Assembly (NCBI GenBank): GCA_964422365.1
Contig: CAYRAV010000010.1
Location: forward strand, 1-64,000
DNA: 64,000 bases
Direction of reading: 5' to 3'
DNA from: CAYRAV01 sp964422365
Lineage (GTDB): Bacteria > Bacillota > Clostridia > Lachnospirales > Lachnospiraceae
A program made the position numbers and the translations under genes. Shown here one piece after another: positions 36,181-45,252 of the stretch. The stretch's first letter is position 1, and every line of letters begins with the position of its first letter. The notes under the pieces were generated by a model, which ran no database searches, was not told where the DNA came from, and worked only from the letters and a program-made list of their open reading frames with translations.

Positions 36181-37449
36181 ATGAAAAGAAGGATAATTGC
36201 AGCCATTCTGGCAATGGTATTCATTGGAATAATGTGTGCCGGATGTAATAACAGCACAAAGGAGAATGCCTCTGTTTCTGAGGAAGATACGCAAGCAGGC
36301 GAGGAAAATAAAACACAGGCAGTCAGTCTGCTGGTTTGGGGTGCTGAGGAGGATCAGGAATTATTACAGAAGATGACAGAAAGCTTTAAGGAAGAACATG
36401 CAGGGGAAGCAGAGATTGATATTACGATTGCTCCGGTTAGTGAGGGAACTTGTAAAGAAACTGCACTCAGCAATGTGGCAGAATGTGCGGATGTTTTTAC
36501 ATTTGCAGATGACCAGTTAATGGCACTGGCAGCAGCAGGTGTGTTAAAGCCAATTAAAAATGCAGATCAGATAAAAGAAAACAATATAGAAGGAGCAGTA
36601 ACAGCGGCAGCTATTAATGATTCTTTGTATGCATATCCCCTGACATCAGACAATGGATATTTTATGTTTTATAATAAAAGATATTTTACGGATTCCGATG
36701 TGGAGAGTTTAGATAGTATGCTGCGTGTGGCAGCACAAAATGGAAAGTATGTCACAATGGATTGGAATTCGGGATGGTATTTATACTCATTCTTTGGCAA
36801 CACCGGTTTGGAAATGGGGTTGAATGATGATGGAATCACCAATTATTGTAATTGGAATACCAAAAAGGGGGATATAAAGGGTGTTGATGTAGCAAGTGCT
36901 ATGCGTGCCATTGCACAAAACCCGGGATTCAAACAAGGCAGCGATGATGTATTAGCAGAAGGGGCAAAAGATGGAAGTGTAATTGCCGGCATTAGTGGAG
37001 TATGGCAGGGCAGCAAATTAAAGGAAGCATGGGGAAAAGATTATGCAGCTGTAAAACTTCCAACCTATACCTGTAATGGAAAACAAGTGCAGATGGGTTC
37101 CTATGTGGGATATAAAATGGTAGGTGTGAATTCCTATTCAAAAAATAAAGAATGGGCAGCAAAACTGGCAGAATGGATGACAAATCAGGAAAATCAGGAG
37201 CTTCGGTTTAAGGAAAGAGGACAAGGTCCATCAAACATAAAAGCGTCAGATTCGGAGGAAGTAAAAAAAGACCCGGCAATTATGGCATTGATTGGGCAGT
37301 CCCAATATGGAAGTTTACAGAGAGTTGGGGGAAAATATTGGGATGCAATGGCGGATTTTGGAATGGATTTGGCAAATGGAAATTTGGATTCAAAACCATT
37401 ACAGCATGTTATGGATTCACTTGTAGAGAGTATTACTGCAACGAATTAA
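36181..37449 (+). CDS. Family-1 solute-binding lipoprotein (MalE-like)
   Basis: 422 residues. AAAGGAGG is 8 bp before ATG 36181. Signal peptide with CAGC at residues 19-22, so it is probably a lipoprotein. The periplasmic-binding fold is clear: SLLVWGAEEDQELLQKMTES start, ADVFTFADDQLMALAAAGVL, YAYPLTSDNGYFMFYNKRYF, WQGSKLKEAWGKDYAAVKLP, ending with the typical helix QHVMDSLVESI. Family knowledge: binds sugars or oligosaccharides for ABC uptake. Here no permease or ATPase follows; a chemoreceptor starts 12 bp downstream. Confidence 0.9.
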   Translation: MKRRIIAAILAMVFIGIMCAGCNNSTKENASVSEEDTQAGEENKTQAVSLLVWGAEEDQELLQKMTESFKEEHAGEAEIDITIAPVSEGTCKETALSNVAECADVFTFADDQLMALAAAGVLKPIKNADQIKENNIEGAVTAAAINDSLYAYPLTSDNGYFMFYNKRYFTDSDVESLDSMLRVAAQNGKYVTMDWNSGWYLYSFFGNTGLEMGLNDDGITNYCNWNTKKGDIKGVDVASAMRAIAQNPGFKQGSDDVLAEGAKDGSVIAGISGVWQGSKLKEAWGKDYAAVKLPTYTCNGKQVQMGSYVGYKMVGVNSYSKNKEWAAKLAEWMTNQENQELRFKERGQGPSNIKASDSEEVKKDPAIMALIGQSQYGSLQRVGGKYWDAMADFGMDLANGNLDSKPLQHVMDSLVESITATN

Positions 37450-37461
37450 GGGGGGATTGTT

Positions 37462-39192
37462 ATGCAGAGGAAATATATAGGGATTAGGGAACTTATCATG
37501 ATACCGGTAGTAATACTAGGGATTTTTGCAATTGTATCTAATATAAGTGCTCTAAGAAGTCTGGCAAATGTAAATAAAAATGCTACTACAATTTCTAATG
37601 AGTATATGGAGAGTATTTCATCTATGAGTGAGATACAAAATGATGTACAATCCATTCATAAGATGGCATTATCGCATATTATTGCAACAAAATTTGATAC
37701 AATGATTGAAATTGTAAATGAGATTGAAGGCAAAGAGGCAAAGCTTAATGAGGAATTAGAAGAGTATAAGAAATATGTCAATAAAGATAATGAAGCAGAT
37801 TATAATCTGATTGAGCAAAATTTTGAGGCTTATAAAAGTACATTGTTAAATTTAATTGCATACAGTGCAAATAGCAAGACCGTAGAGGCATATACATGTG
37901 CCAATAATGAATTTGAAGAGTATGGAATGGCAATACAGAATAGTATTAATAAATTAATGGAAGATGCAAAACAGGGTGCAGATGCTGCAAAGGGGGAGCT
38001 CAGTCAGGCATACCGCATAGCAGTTTTTAGCAGTACCTTTACCATTACGCTCAGTGTTGCCGCAATTATTTTAGCAGTTTTTATTGTATTGATAAAGGTT
38101 GTAAAACCAATCAGGAAAGCGGAAAAACAGTTGTCAGAAATTATTGCAGATATAGACAGGCGTCAAGGAGATTTGACAAAACGTGTTTCTGTTATGCCTG
38201 TGGCAGAATTGGCAGCTTTAGCAGATGGAATCAATGAATTTATCATTAAACTGCAGCATATTTTCCATATGATTACAAGCAATACGGACAAGATGGATTC
38301 TGTTGTAAAAGAAGTAAAAGAAAGTGTGATGACTTCTAGCGACAGCGTAACAGATTTATCTGCATTAACAGAAGAGTTATCTGCTACTATGCAGGATGTT
38401 TCGGAAAATGTAATCAATATTAATCAAAGTACAGATAGTGTCAGGGAAGAAGTCAGATCTATTGCAGAACGTTCAGGAGAATTGAAAGAATATTCTGTTG
38501 AAATGAAACAGAATGCAGATATGATTGAGCAGACAGCAAGAAATAATCTGCAGACAACAGAGGAAAAAGTGAATGAAATCTTATCTGTGTTAAAACAGTC
38601 AATCAAAGAAAGCAAAAGCGTGGAGCAGGTAAATCATTTAACAGATGATATTTTGGAAATTGCCAGTCAGACTAATCTGCTAGCCTTGAATGCTTCTATT
38701 GAGGCTGCAAGAGCAGGAGAGGCTGGAAAAGGGTTTGCTGTTGTTGCAGAGGAAATTAGGGAATTAGCAGAGATTAGCAGGGAAAATGCAAATAATATCC
38801 AAAAAATCAATGCAACAGTGGTTCATGCAGTTAGAAAACTGTCAGATAATGCAAGTAATCTTGTGGCTTATATGCAGGATTCAATATTGCCGGAATTCAA
38901 TAAATTCGTAGAAACTGGTGTGAAGTATGAAGAAAACGCATCTTATATTGAAGAGGTTATGAACGAATTTACAGACAAAACAGAGCGGTTAAGAGTTTCT
39001 ATCTCTGATATAGCATCTTCCATCAATACCATTACAAATGCAATCAGTGATGGTGCAGAAGGTGTAAATGGTGTAGCGGGCAGTACGCAGGTTTTAGTAG
39101 GTGATATGGAAAATATTGCAGATCGAATGGAGGAAAACAGGAAGATATCAGAGGACTTAAGTGAAGAGACTTCTATTTTTGTAAAATTATAA
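37462..39192 (+). CDS. Methyl-accepting chemotaxis protein (4HB-type sensor)
   Basis: 576 residues. TM1 about 10-32, extracellular four-helix-bundle-like sensor about 33-185, TM2 about 190-213, HAMP about 214-268, then the signalling coiled coil with tip NLLALNASIEAARAGEAGKG followed by FAVVAEEIRELA. It signals to CheA/CheW. It is 12 bp after the binding lipoprotein gene, so both are one operon; the receptor may read the ligand-loaded binding protein (inference). Strong AAGGGGGGA ribosome site. Confidence 0.94.
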   Translation: MQRKYIGIRELIMIPVVILGIFAIVSNISALRSLANVNKNATTISNEYMESISSMSEIQNDVQSIHKMALSHIIATKFDTMIEIVNEIEGKEAKLNEELEEYKKYVNKDNEADYNLIEQNFEAYKSTLLNLIAYSANSKTVEAYTCANNEFEEYGMAIQNSINKLMEDAKQGADAAKGELSQAYRIAVFSSTFTITLSVAAIILAVFIVLIKVVKPIRKAEKQLSEIIADIDRRQGDLTKRVSVMPVAELAALADGINEFIIKLQHIFHMITSNTDKMDSVVKEVKESVMTSSDSVTDLSALTEELSATMQDVSENVININQSTDSVREEVRSIAERSGELKEYSVEMKQNADMIEQTARNNLQTTEEKVNEILSVLKQSIKESKSVEQVNHLTDDILEIASQTNLLALNASIEAARAGEAGKGFAVVAEEIRELAEISRENANNIQKINATVVHAVRKLSDNASNLVAYMQDSILPEFNKFVETGVKYEENASYIEEVMNEFTDKTERLRVSISDIASSINTITNAISDGAEGVNGVAGSTQVLVGDMENIADRMEENRKISEDLSEETSIFVKL

Positions 39193-39227
39193 TAAGTATT
39201 CAGAAGACACTTATGATACCCAAACCC

Positions 39228-39283
39228 AATTTTAACAGTCTGGTTATGCAGAAATGATTGTGCATAGCTGGACTGTTAAAATT
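39228..39283 (+). repeat. Minimal family-2 stem-loop
   Basis: Perfect 13-bp inverted ends AATTTTAACAGTC / GACTGTTAAAATT with continued pairing of ATGCA/TGCAT around GAAATGATTG, i.e. the two ends of family 2 joined without the interior. Confidence 0.75.
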
Positions 39284-39284
39284 T

Positions 39285-39400
39285 TAGTGACTGTTCAGAA
39301 GGTGTGAAAGTCGTATGTGCAAATGACATATAGGAGCTTGCTCATAAAGTATAATTTACATATAGGGCTTCATAACTCGCAGCATCATTCACAAGATAAG
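39285..39400 (+). repeat. Family-3 long palindrome, copy 1 (downstream of sod)
   Basis: Shares GACTGTTCAGAAGGTGTGAA, GGAGCTTGCTCATAAAGTA and GGCTTCATA with 40209-40320. Folds into a long imperfect hairpin centred on GAGCTTGCTC. Confidence 0.75.
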
Positions 39401-39438
39401 GTGCTGTAGAAAACAATTTAGGTTTTGGGAACAGTTCT

Positions 39439-40071
39439 TTACATAAACTGCTCATAAATGACTTCTACCTTAGGCCAGTCAATTACATGAAACCATTGGT
39501 CGATATAATCTTTTCTCATATTTCTATACTTGAGATAATAAGCATGTTCCCAGATATCCAGTGGAAGCAGGGGAATCAGGTCTGCAAGCAGAGGGGTAAT
39601 CTGGTTTTCGGTTTGAATAATGCTTAGTTTACCATCCTTATTCTTTACCAGCCAGCCATAACCGGAACCAAATTGGGAGACTGCAGCATTTGCCAAAGCA
39701 TCCTTAAATTGTTCAAAAGAAGAAAAATCTCTTTCAATGGCTTTTTTCAAAGCTGGTGCCTGCTGGATGTCACCATCGCCGCCCATAAGATAAAAATATA
39801 AATTGTGGTTAAAGACACCGCCGCCATTATTTTGTACCTGTGTTCTTAATGGTTCGGGGAAAGAAGGGTAATTTTTTAACAGTTCCATCAGAGTCATATT
39901 ATGATATTCAGGATAAGATACAAGAGCACTATTCAGATTATCCACATAAGTTTTTAAATGTTTATCATGGTGGTAATGCAATGTTTCTGCATCAATGTAG
40001 GGTTCCAGAGCATCATAACTATAAGGAAGAGGTAATAATCGGAAGGGATAAGTTTGTTCAAAAAAATCCAT
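39439..40071 (-). CDS. Superoxide dismutase (Fe/Mn type)
   Basis: 210 residues. Metal ligands in family positions: His in ETLHYHHDKHLKTY, His in GVFNHNLYFYLM, Asp and His in LPLDIWEHAYYLKYRNMRKD. Converts superoxide to peroxide and oxygen in the cytosol, notable in a presumed anaerobe where it aids oxygen survival. Fe versus Mn cannot be told with certainty. Weak ribosome site. It is isolated and bracketed by two same-orientation family-3 palindromes. Confidence 0.93.
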   Translation of the reverse strand: MDFFEQTYPFRLLPLPYSYDALEPYIDAETLHYHHDKHLKTYVDNLNSALVSYPEYHNMTLMELLKNYPSFPEPLRTQVQNNGGGVFNHNLYFYLMGGDGDIQQAPALKKAIERDFSSFEQFKDALANAAVSQFGSGYGWLVKNKDGKLSIIQTENQITPLLADLIPLLPLDIWEHAYYLKYRNMRKDYIDQWFHVIDWPKVEVIYEQFM

Positions 40072-40208
40072 AGTAATATCTCACTTTCTCAAATAATTTA
40101 AGGAAAACAAAGTGCTTTATTCAAATTTTCCATAAGTTATCATATGCAGAATCAGAAGAAATATTCATAACCATTCTTGCTTTTCAAAAATAGAATTGCT
40201 ATAGTAAT

Positions 40209-40320
40209 TTTGTAACTGTTCAGAAGGTGTGAAGTCATATGTACAGATTGTACTGGGAGCTTGCTCATAAAGTACAATCTACACATATGGCTTCATAGCT
40301 GGTAACAGCATCATGAACAA
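40209..40320 (+). repeat. Family-3 long palindrome, copy 2 (upstream of sod)
   Basis: GTGAAGTCATATGT pairs with ACATATGGCTTCA, AGATTGTACT with AGTACAATCT, GAGC with GCTC: about 30-bp arms. Same orientation as 39285-39400. Confidence 0.8.
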
Positions 40321-40439
40321 AATGACCAGACAAAGCATTTTGTTTTAGCGGATATGGATATTCTGGCATTTTGTGAATGGCATCTTGTAAATAGCTACAT
40401 AATTTTATAGAAAAATAAAGGAAAGGTTTGGAACAAAAA

Positions 40440-42650
40440 ATGAAATCAGTTGTATTAGCAGAAAAGCCATCTGTTGCAAGAGACATTGCAAGAGTTTTAA
40501 AGTGTAATAAGAAGATAGAAGGGGCATTAGAGGGAGAAAAATATATTGTAACATGGGCATTGGGACATCTGGTTACTTTAGCTGACCCGGAAAGTTATGA
40601 TAATAAATATAAAGAATGGAAGATGGAATATTTGCCAATGCTTCCCGAAAAGTTTCAGCTAGAAGTAATCAAACAGTCAGGAAAACAGTATCATGCAGTA
40701 AAAAAACAGCTGAGCAGAAAAGATGTAGGAGAAGTGGTTATTGCAACAGATGCCGGAAGAGAAGGGGAGCTGGTTGCCAGATTTATTTTAGAAAAGGCAA
40801 ATTGCAGAAAGCCATTGAAGCGTTTATGGATTTCCTCTGTAACAGATAAGGCAATCAAAGAAGGTTTTGCCCATTTAAAGAATGGAAAAGAATATGACAA
40901 TCTATATTGTGCGGCAATATCGAGGGCAGAAGCAGACTGGATTGTCGGCATGAATGCAACCAGGGCACTGACTTGTAAATATAACGCACAATTGTCCTGT
41001 GGAAGGGTACAGACACCTACACTTGCCATGATTGCTAAGAGGGAGGAAGAACGAAAGAACTTTAAACCGGAATCCTATTATGGTATTCAAATAAAAACAT
41101 TACTTGGAACAGACAAAAAAAGTCCTGTTACATTTACATGGCAGGATGGTAGTTCAAAAAGCTGCCGATCTTTCCAAAAGGATAAAATAGAATCCATTCA
41201 GAAAAAAGTAGAAGGAAAAAGCGGCAAAATCACAGAAGTACACACAGCACCTAAAAAGGTATATGCACCGCTTTTATATGATTTAACAGAATTACAGAGA
41301 GATGCCAATAAGAGATTTGGATTTTCTGCAAAAGAAACATTAAATATTATGCAGAGGCTTTATGAAAATCATAAAGTGTTAACTTATCCAAGAACTGATT
41401 CCAGATATTTGACCAGTGATATTGTGGGAACATTAAAAGAAAGACTTCGTGCCTGTGCAACGGGACCTTATGCAAAGATGGCAGGACGACTGGCAATGCA
41501 GAACATAAAAGCGAAATCTTCATTTGTAGATGATAAGAAAGTATCAGACCATCATGCGATTATTCCAACCGAGCAGGTGGTTCTATTAGACCATATGACA
41601 AATGAAGAAAGAAAAATTTATGATTTGGTGGTCAAGCGTTTTCTTGCTGTATTATTGGAGCCTTTTGTATATGATCAGATAACAGTAGAACTTTCCATTG
41701 AAGGTGAGCGGTTTGTGGCGAAAGGAAAAGTTGTAAAAGAGTTAGGCTGGAAGGCGGTATATGAAAATGGTTCTATTGAAGAAGAGGACGAAACAGATTT
41801 GGCAGGACAGTCTTTGCCAGAAGTAAAAAAAGGAGAAAGCGTAGAAAAGATAAATGTATCTGTCACAAAAGGACAGACAACACCCCCTGCACTTTTTACA
41901 GAAGCGGCTTTATTGTCTGCTATGGAGAACCCGGTACAATATTTAGAGAACAAGGATAAGTCAATGGTAAAGGTTTTAGGAGAAACAGGCGGACTGGGAA
42001 CTGTTGCAACAAGAGCAGATATTATTGATAAATTATTCCATACTTTTTTACTGGAAAAGAAGGGAAAAGATATTGTAATTACATCAAAGGGAAAACAGTT
42101 GTTAGAGCTGGTTCCGGAGGAGTTGAAAAAGCCTGAATTGACTGCACAGATTGAAATGAAACTTTCTAAAATTGGAAACGGCTCTATGAAAAGGCAGGCT
42201 TTTATGAAAGAAATGGAGCAGTATACCAAAGAGCTGGTATCAGAAATTAAAGCAGGCAAAGGAATCTTCCGGCATGACAACCTGACAAATACAAAATGTC
42301 CAAATTGTGGAAAACGCATGTTAGCAGTCAATGGGAAGAACAGTAAATTACTGGTTTGTCAGGACAGGGAATGTGGTTATCGTGAAACCGTTGCGAGAAA
42401 TACCAATGCAAGATGTCCAAAGTGCCATAAGAAAATGGAACTTCGAGGAAAAGGAGAGAAACAAATATTTACCTGTGTATGTGGTTATAAAGAAAGATTA
42501 GACGCATTTCAGGCGAGAAGGAAAAAAGAGGGAGCAGGAGTTTCTAAAAAAGATGTAGATAGATACTTAAAACAGCAGAAGAAGCAGGAGGAACCATTTA
42601 ACAATCCGTTTGCGGAAGCATTCGCAAAATTAGAGTGGGAGAAAAAGTAA
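40440..42650 (+). CDS. topB: DNA topoisomerase III (type IA)
   Basis: 736 residues. TOPRIM domain VVLAEKPSVARDIARVL with DAGREGELVAR (metal Asp/Glu), catalytic Tyr in LTYPRTDSRYL (about 317), topoisomerase IA core about 150-600, and C-terminal zinc fingers with CPNCGKRM, CQDRECGY, CPKCHKKM and CVCGY. Cuts one strand to unlink DNA intermediates. The ATG at 40440 gives the conserved start; TTG 40428 is an alternative. It may be accessory or chromosomal; no mobile genes adjoin it. Confidence 0.94.
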   Translation: MKSVVLAEKPSVARDIARVLKCNKKIEGALEGEKYIVTWALGHLVTLADPESYDNKYKEWKMEYLPMLPEKFQLEVIKQSGKQYHAVKKQLSRKDVGEVVIATDAGREGELVARFILEKANCRKPLKRLWISSVTDKAIKEGFAHLKNGKEYDNLYCAAISRAEADWIVGMNATRALTCKYNAQLSCGRVQTPTLAMIAKREEERKNFKPESYYGIQIKTLLGTDKKSPVTFTWQDGSSKSCRSFQKDKIESIQKKVEGKSGKITEVHTAPKKVYAPLLYDLTELQRDANKRFGFSAKETLNIMQRLYENHKVLTYPRTDSRYLTSDIVGTLKERLRACATGPYAKMAGRLAMQNIKAKSSFVDDKKVSDHHAIIPTEQVVLLDHMTNEERKIYDLVVKRFLAVLLEPFVYDQITVELSIEGERFVAKGKVVKELGWKAVYENGSIEEEDETDLAGQSLPEVKKGESVEKINVSVTKGQTTPPALFTEAALLSAMENPVQYLENKDKSMVKVLGETGGLGTVATRADIIDKLFHTFLLEKKGKDIVITSKGKQLLELVPEELKKPELTAQIEMKLSKIGNGSMKRQAFMKEMEQYTKELVSEIKAGKGIFRHDNLTNTKCPNCGKRMLAVNGKNSKLLVCQDRECGYRETVARNTNARCPKCHKKMELRGKGEKQIFTCVCGYKERLDAFQARRKKEGAGVSKKDVDRYLKQQKKQEEPFNNPFAEAFAKLEWEKK

Positions 42651-42706
42651 AATTTCTTACGAAAAATTTACACTTCTTACAAAATGATTACGTTTTTAAT
42701 ATCTAA

Positions 42707-42735
42707 TTGAAAATGATTTTACTGTTTGTTATAAT
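42707..42735 (+). promoter_or_regulatory. Promoter of the BspA-like gene
   Basis: TTGAAA (42707-42712), 17 bp, TATAAT (42730-42735), followed by AAGGAGG before ATG 42794. Confidence 0.75.
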
Positions 42736-42793
42736 GCAGTTGTAAGTTGATGAGAGGGGATATAGCAAACAAAGGTTGTAAGGAGGAACTTTT

Positions 42794-44764
42794 ATGAAAA
42801 AGAATGGAAAAAAGATTGCAGCAACTGGATTGGTACTGGCATTAACAGTCAGTAATCTGGCAATTCATCCGGCCGATGTGCAGGCAGCTGCAAAAAAAGC
42901 AACAGCAATTAAGTTAAATGCAGCAACAAAAACGTTATATGTAGGAGATACATTTACCTTGAAAGTAAAAAAGGTAACACCTGCCAAAGCTTCTTCCGCG
43001 GTGACTTGGAAATCTTCAAATAAAAAGATTGCAACGGTTACTGCTGCAGGAAAAGTAACTGCAAAGAAAAAAGGCACAGCCAAGATTACAGCAACTAGTA
43101 AAAGTAATAAAAAGGTTAAGGCAGTATGTAAAATTACAGTTACCAAAAAAGCGGTTCTTAAATCTGGAAGCTATGAAAATGTAAAGTGGAAGATTTATCA
43201 AGATGGTATGTTAGAAGTAACAGGAACCGGGGATATGTATGCTAAGAATGAAAAGCCGCAATGGACAAATTATCCGAAAAAAATAAAAAGTGCAAAAATT
43301 GAAGTGACAGGGGCAACACATTTGGATAATCTGTTTTTGGGATGCAGCCAGATGGCAGATGTGGATTTAAGTAAACTTGATACAAGCAAAGCAACAGATA
43401 TGAGTAATATGTTTAACGGCTGTTGGAGATTACAAAAACTCGATGTAAGTAAATTTGACACGTCAAAAGTAACAAATATGAGTGGTATGTTTGAGGGATG
43501 TGGTCTTAGAGAAGACCAAGATGAAGATGGAGGCATAGGAGAACTAGATGTAAGCGGATTTGATACATCAAAAGTCAAAGATATGAGTAATATGTTCAAG
43601 GAGTGTAATCAATTAAAAGAGTTGAACATGAGTAATTTTGATACATCAAAAGTTACAGATATGAGTAATATGTTTAAAGGCTGTACCAGTCTGACTAATA
43701 TAGATGTAAGCAAATTTGATACATCAAAAGTAACAAATATGAGTGGAATGTTTGCCGAATGTGGAAAACTGTCAGAAATAAATCTGAATAATTTTAATAC
43801 AGCAGAAGTGACAAATATGAAGAATATGTTTGCCGAATGCAGCAATCTGGCAAATATCGATATAAGTAGTTTTGATATATCAAAAGTAATAGATATGACT
43901 GGCTTGTTTGAAGAAAGCGGCAAGTTAATGACCATTCATACCCCTAAAAAATCTGCTGGCACTGTTGCTAAATTAGGTAAGTGGTATAAAGATGCTGATG
44001 AAAAATTTTATAAAACACTTCCAGCGAATGTAACAGGAAGCAGTATATTGACAGCAATACCAGAAACAGAAAAACCAGAAGACAGTCTGCCTGTACCAGT
44101 TATTGAAGGAGATATTATATATTCCGGCTCTTATGGAACTACTACATGGACGATTGATAAAAATGGTATGCTTGAAATAAAAGGAACAGGAGATATGTAT
44201 TCTCTGAATGGAGAACCACAGTGGAGAAAGTATTGCGGAGAAATTGAAAGTGCAACAATAGAAGTAACAGGAGCAACACATCTGGATAATCTGTTTCAGT
44301 ATTGTACGAACTTAAAGAATGTGGATTTAAGCAGACTTGATACATCAGAGGTAATGGATATGAGCAGAATGTTTGCTGATTGCAGCAATCTGACAAGTGT
44401 AGATATAAGTAAATTTGATACATCAAAAGTAGTGGATATGAAAGAAATGTTTCTTGGCTGCTTTAAATTGACAACTATAGATGTGAGCAGCTTTGATACA
44501 TCAAATGTAGTAGACATGGCATATATGTTTTATGCATGTAGTGGTATTACAGCAATTAATTTAAGCAGCTTTGATACATCAAATGTAATAGACATGACTT
44601 TTATGCTTAGAGATTGCAGCAGTTTAACCACAATTCATACACCAGGAAAATCAGCTAAAGTTGTTACAGAATTACCAACAGGTACATGGAAAGGCAGCGG
44701 CGAATCAACTTATACAGTACTTCCTGCAAATGCAGCAGAGAGTATTATTCTAGAGCGTAGTTGA
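42794..44764 (+). CDS. BspA/DUF285-repeat surface protein with Ig-like domain, 3' end formed by a MITE
   Basis: 656 residues. Signal peptide 1-31. Bacterial Ig-like (Big_2) domain about 35-115 (TKTLYVGDTFTLKVKK, VTWKSSNKKIATVTAAGKVT). Then two blocks, each opening with SGSY.. and GTGDMY / GATHLDNLF, followed by DUF285 units of about 23 residues (FDTSKVTNMSGMF, FDTSNVVDMAYMF): about eight in block 1 and five in block 2. Such proteins are secreted or surface-bound and bind host or bacterial partners. The last five codons (LERS-stop) are encoded by the end of the MITE at 44748-44917, so the natural C-terminus, perhaps a wall anchor, has been lost or altered. Confidence 0.85.
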   Translation: MKKNGKKIAATGLVLALTVSNLAIHPADVQAAAKKATAIKLNAATKTLYVGDTFTLKVKKVTPAKASSAVTWKSSNKKIATVTAAGKVTAKKKGTAKITATSKSNKKVKAVCKITVTKKAVLKSGSYENVKWKIYQDGMLEVTGTGDMYAKNEKPQWTNYPKKIKSAKIEVTGATHLDNLFLGCSQMADVDLSKLDTSKATDMSNMFNGCWRLQKLDVSKFDTSKVTNMSGMFEGCGLREDQDEDGGIGELDVSGFDTSKVKDMSNMFKECNQLKELNMSNFDTSKVTDMSNMFKGCTSLTNIDVSKFDTSKVTNMSGMFAECGKLSEINLNNFNTAEVTNMKNMFAECSNLANIDISSFDISKVIDMTGLFEESGKLMTIHTPKKSAGTVAKLGKWYKDADEKFYKTLPANVTGSSILTAIPETEKPEDSLPVPVIEGDIIYSGSYGTTTWTIDKNGMLEIKGTGDMYSLNGEPQWRKYCGEIESATIEVTGATHLDNLFQYCTNLKNVDLSRLDTSEVMDMSRMFADCSNLTSVDISKFDTSKVVDMKEMFLGCFKLTTIDVSSFDTSNVVDMAYMFYACSGITAINLSSFDTSNVIDMTFMLRDCSSLTTIHTPGKSAKVVTELPTGTWKGSGESTYTVLPANAAESIILERS

Positions 44765-44917
44765 AAACTGCTTGTTACAAGATGTGTGTCACAATTTGTG
44801 GGAGATTTGTTTCAAATTTATGAGTTGTAGCGGGCTGCATCGATTAAATTTGAGGCAAATAGCACACAAAGCGGGGCGTGCAGATTGCAGCAATGAATTT
44901 TCAAACACGATCTAACA
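44748..44917 (+). mobile_element. MITE-like element (family 1), copy D, inserted in the BspA-like gene end
   Basis: 170 bp; left TTCTAGAGCGTAGTTGAAAA, right TTTTCAAACACGATCTAACA; interior as in copy A. Supplies the TGA stop of the upstream gene. Confidence 0.8.
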
Positions 44918-44984
44918 AAGCAATCTAATTAATTGACAATTAACTGTGCTTATTTTATTGATGGCACTGAAGTTGGCTGTAATA

Positions 44985-45024
44985 AAAAAGAGAACTGCTT
45001 GATGAGAGTGGTTCTCTTTTTCTG
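44985..45024 (+). terminator. Terminator downstream of copy D
   Basis: AAAAAAGAGAAC and GTTCTCTTTTT enclose TGCTTGATGAGAGTG; strong hairpin plus T run. Probably the original terminator of the BspA-like gene. The rest of the gap to 45252 shows no gene. Confidence 0.8.
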
Positions 45025-45252
45025 ATCAGTTTTGTTAATGGATAGCAGTCTGTTTTTTCTGTGTAGTGATGCACAGCCTATGTTGCTGCCATAATAGTAT
45101 CAGCTCCAATTTTAAGTATGGCAAATATAGGTATGATTGTTTGCTCTGTTTCATAATGGAATTACTGAAAAATATCTCTTGCAGCCAACAGTCATAAACT
45201 CAAAAAAACTCTCATATAATACCTTTGAGGAATTCGAGAAGGAGAGAGTGTG

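Larger units (their letters stand above)
39193..39438. other. Gap with stem-loop and sod-flanking repeat
   Basis: 39228-39283: AATTTTAACAGTC and GACTGTTAAAATT enclosing GGTTATGCA/TGCATAGC, a minimal 56-bp form of family 2 that can end transcription of the MCP gene. 39285-39400: family-3 hairpin (separate entry). Confidence 0.7.

Noticed and set aside
40440..42650. Plasmid or ICE region suggested by topoisomerase III
   Set aside because: No relaxase, coupling protein, primase or conjugation genes nearby; TopB is also chromosomal in Clostridia.
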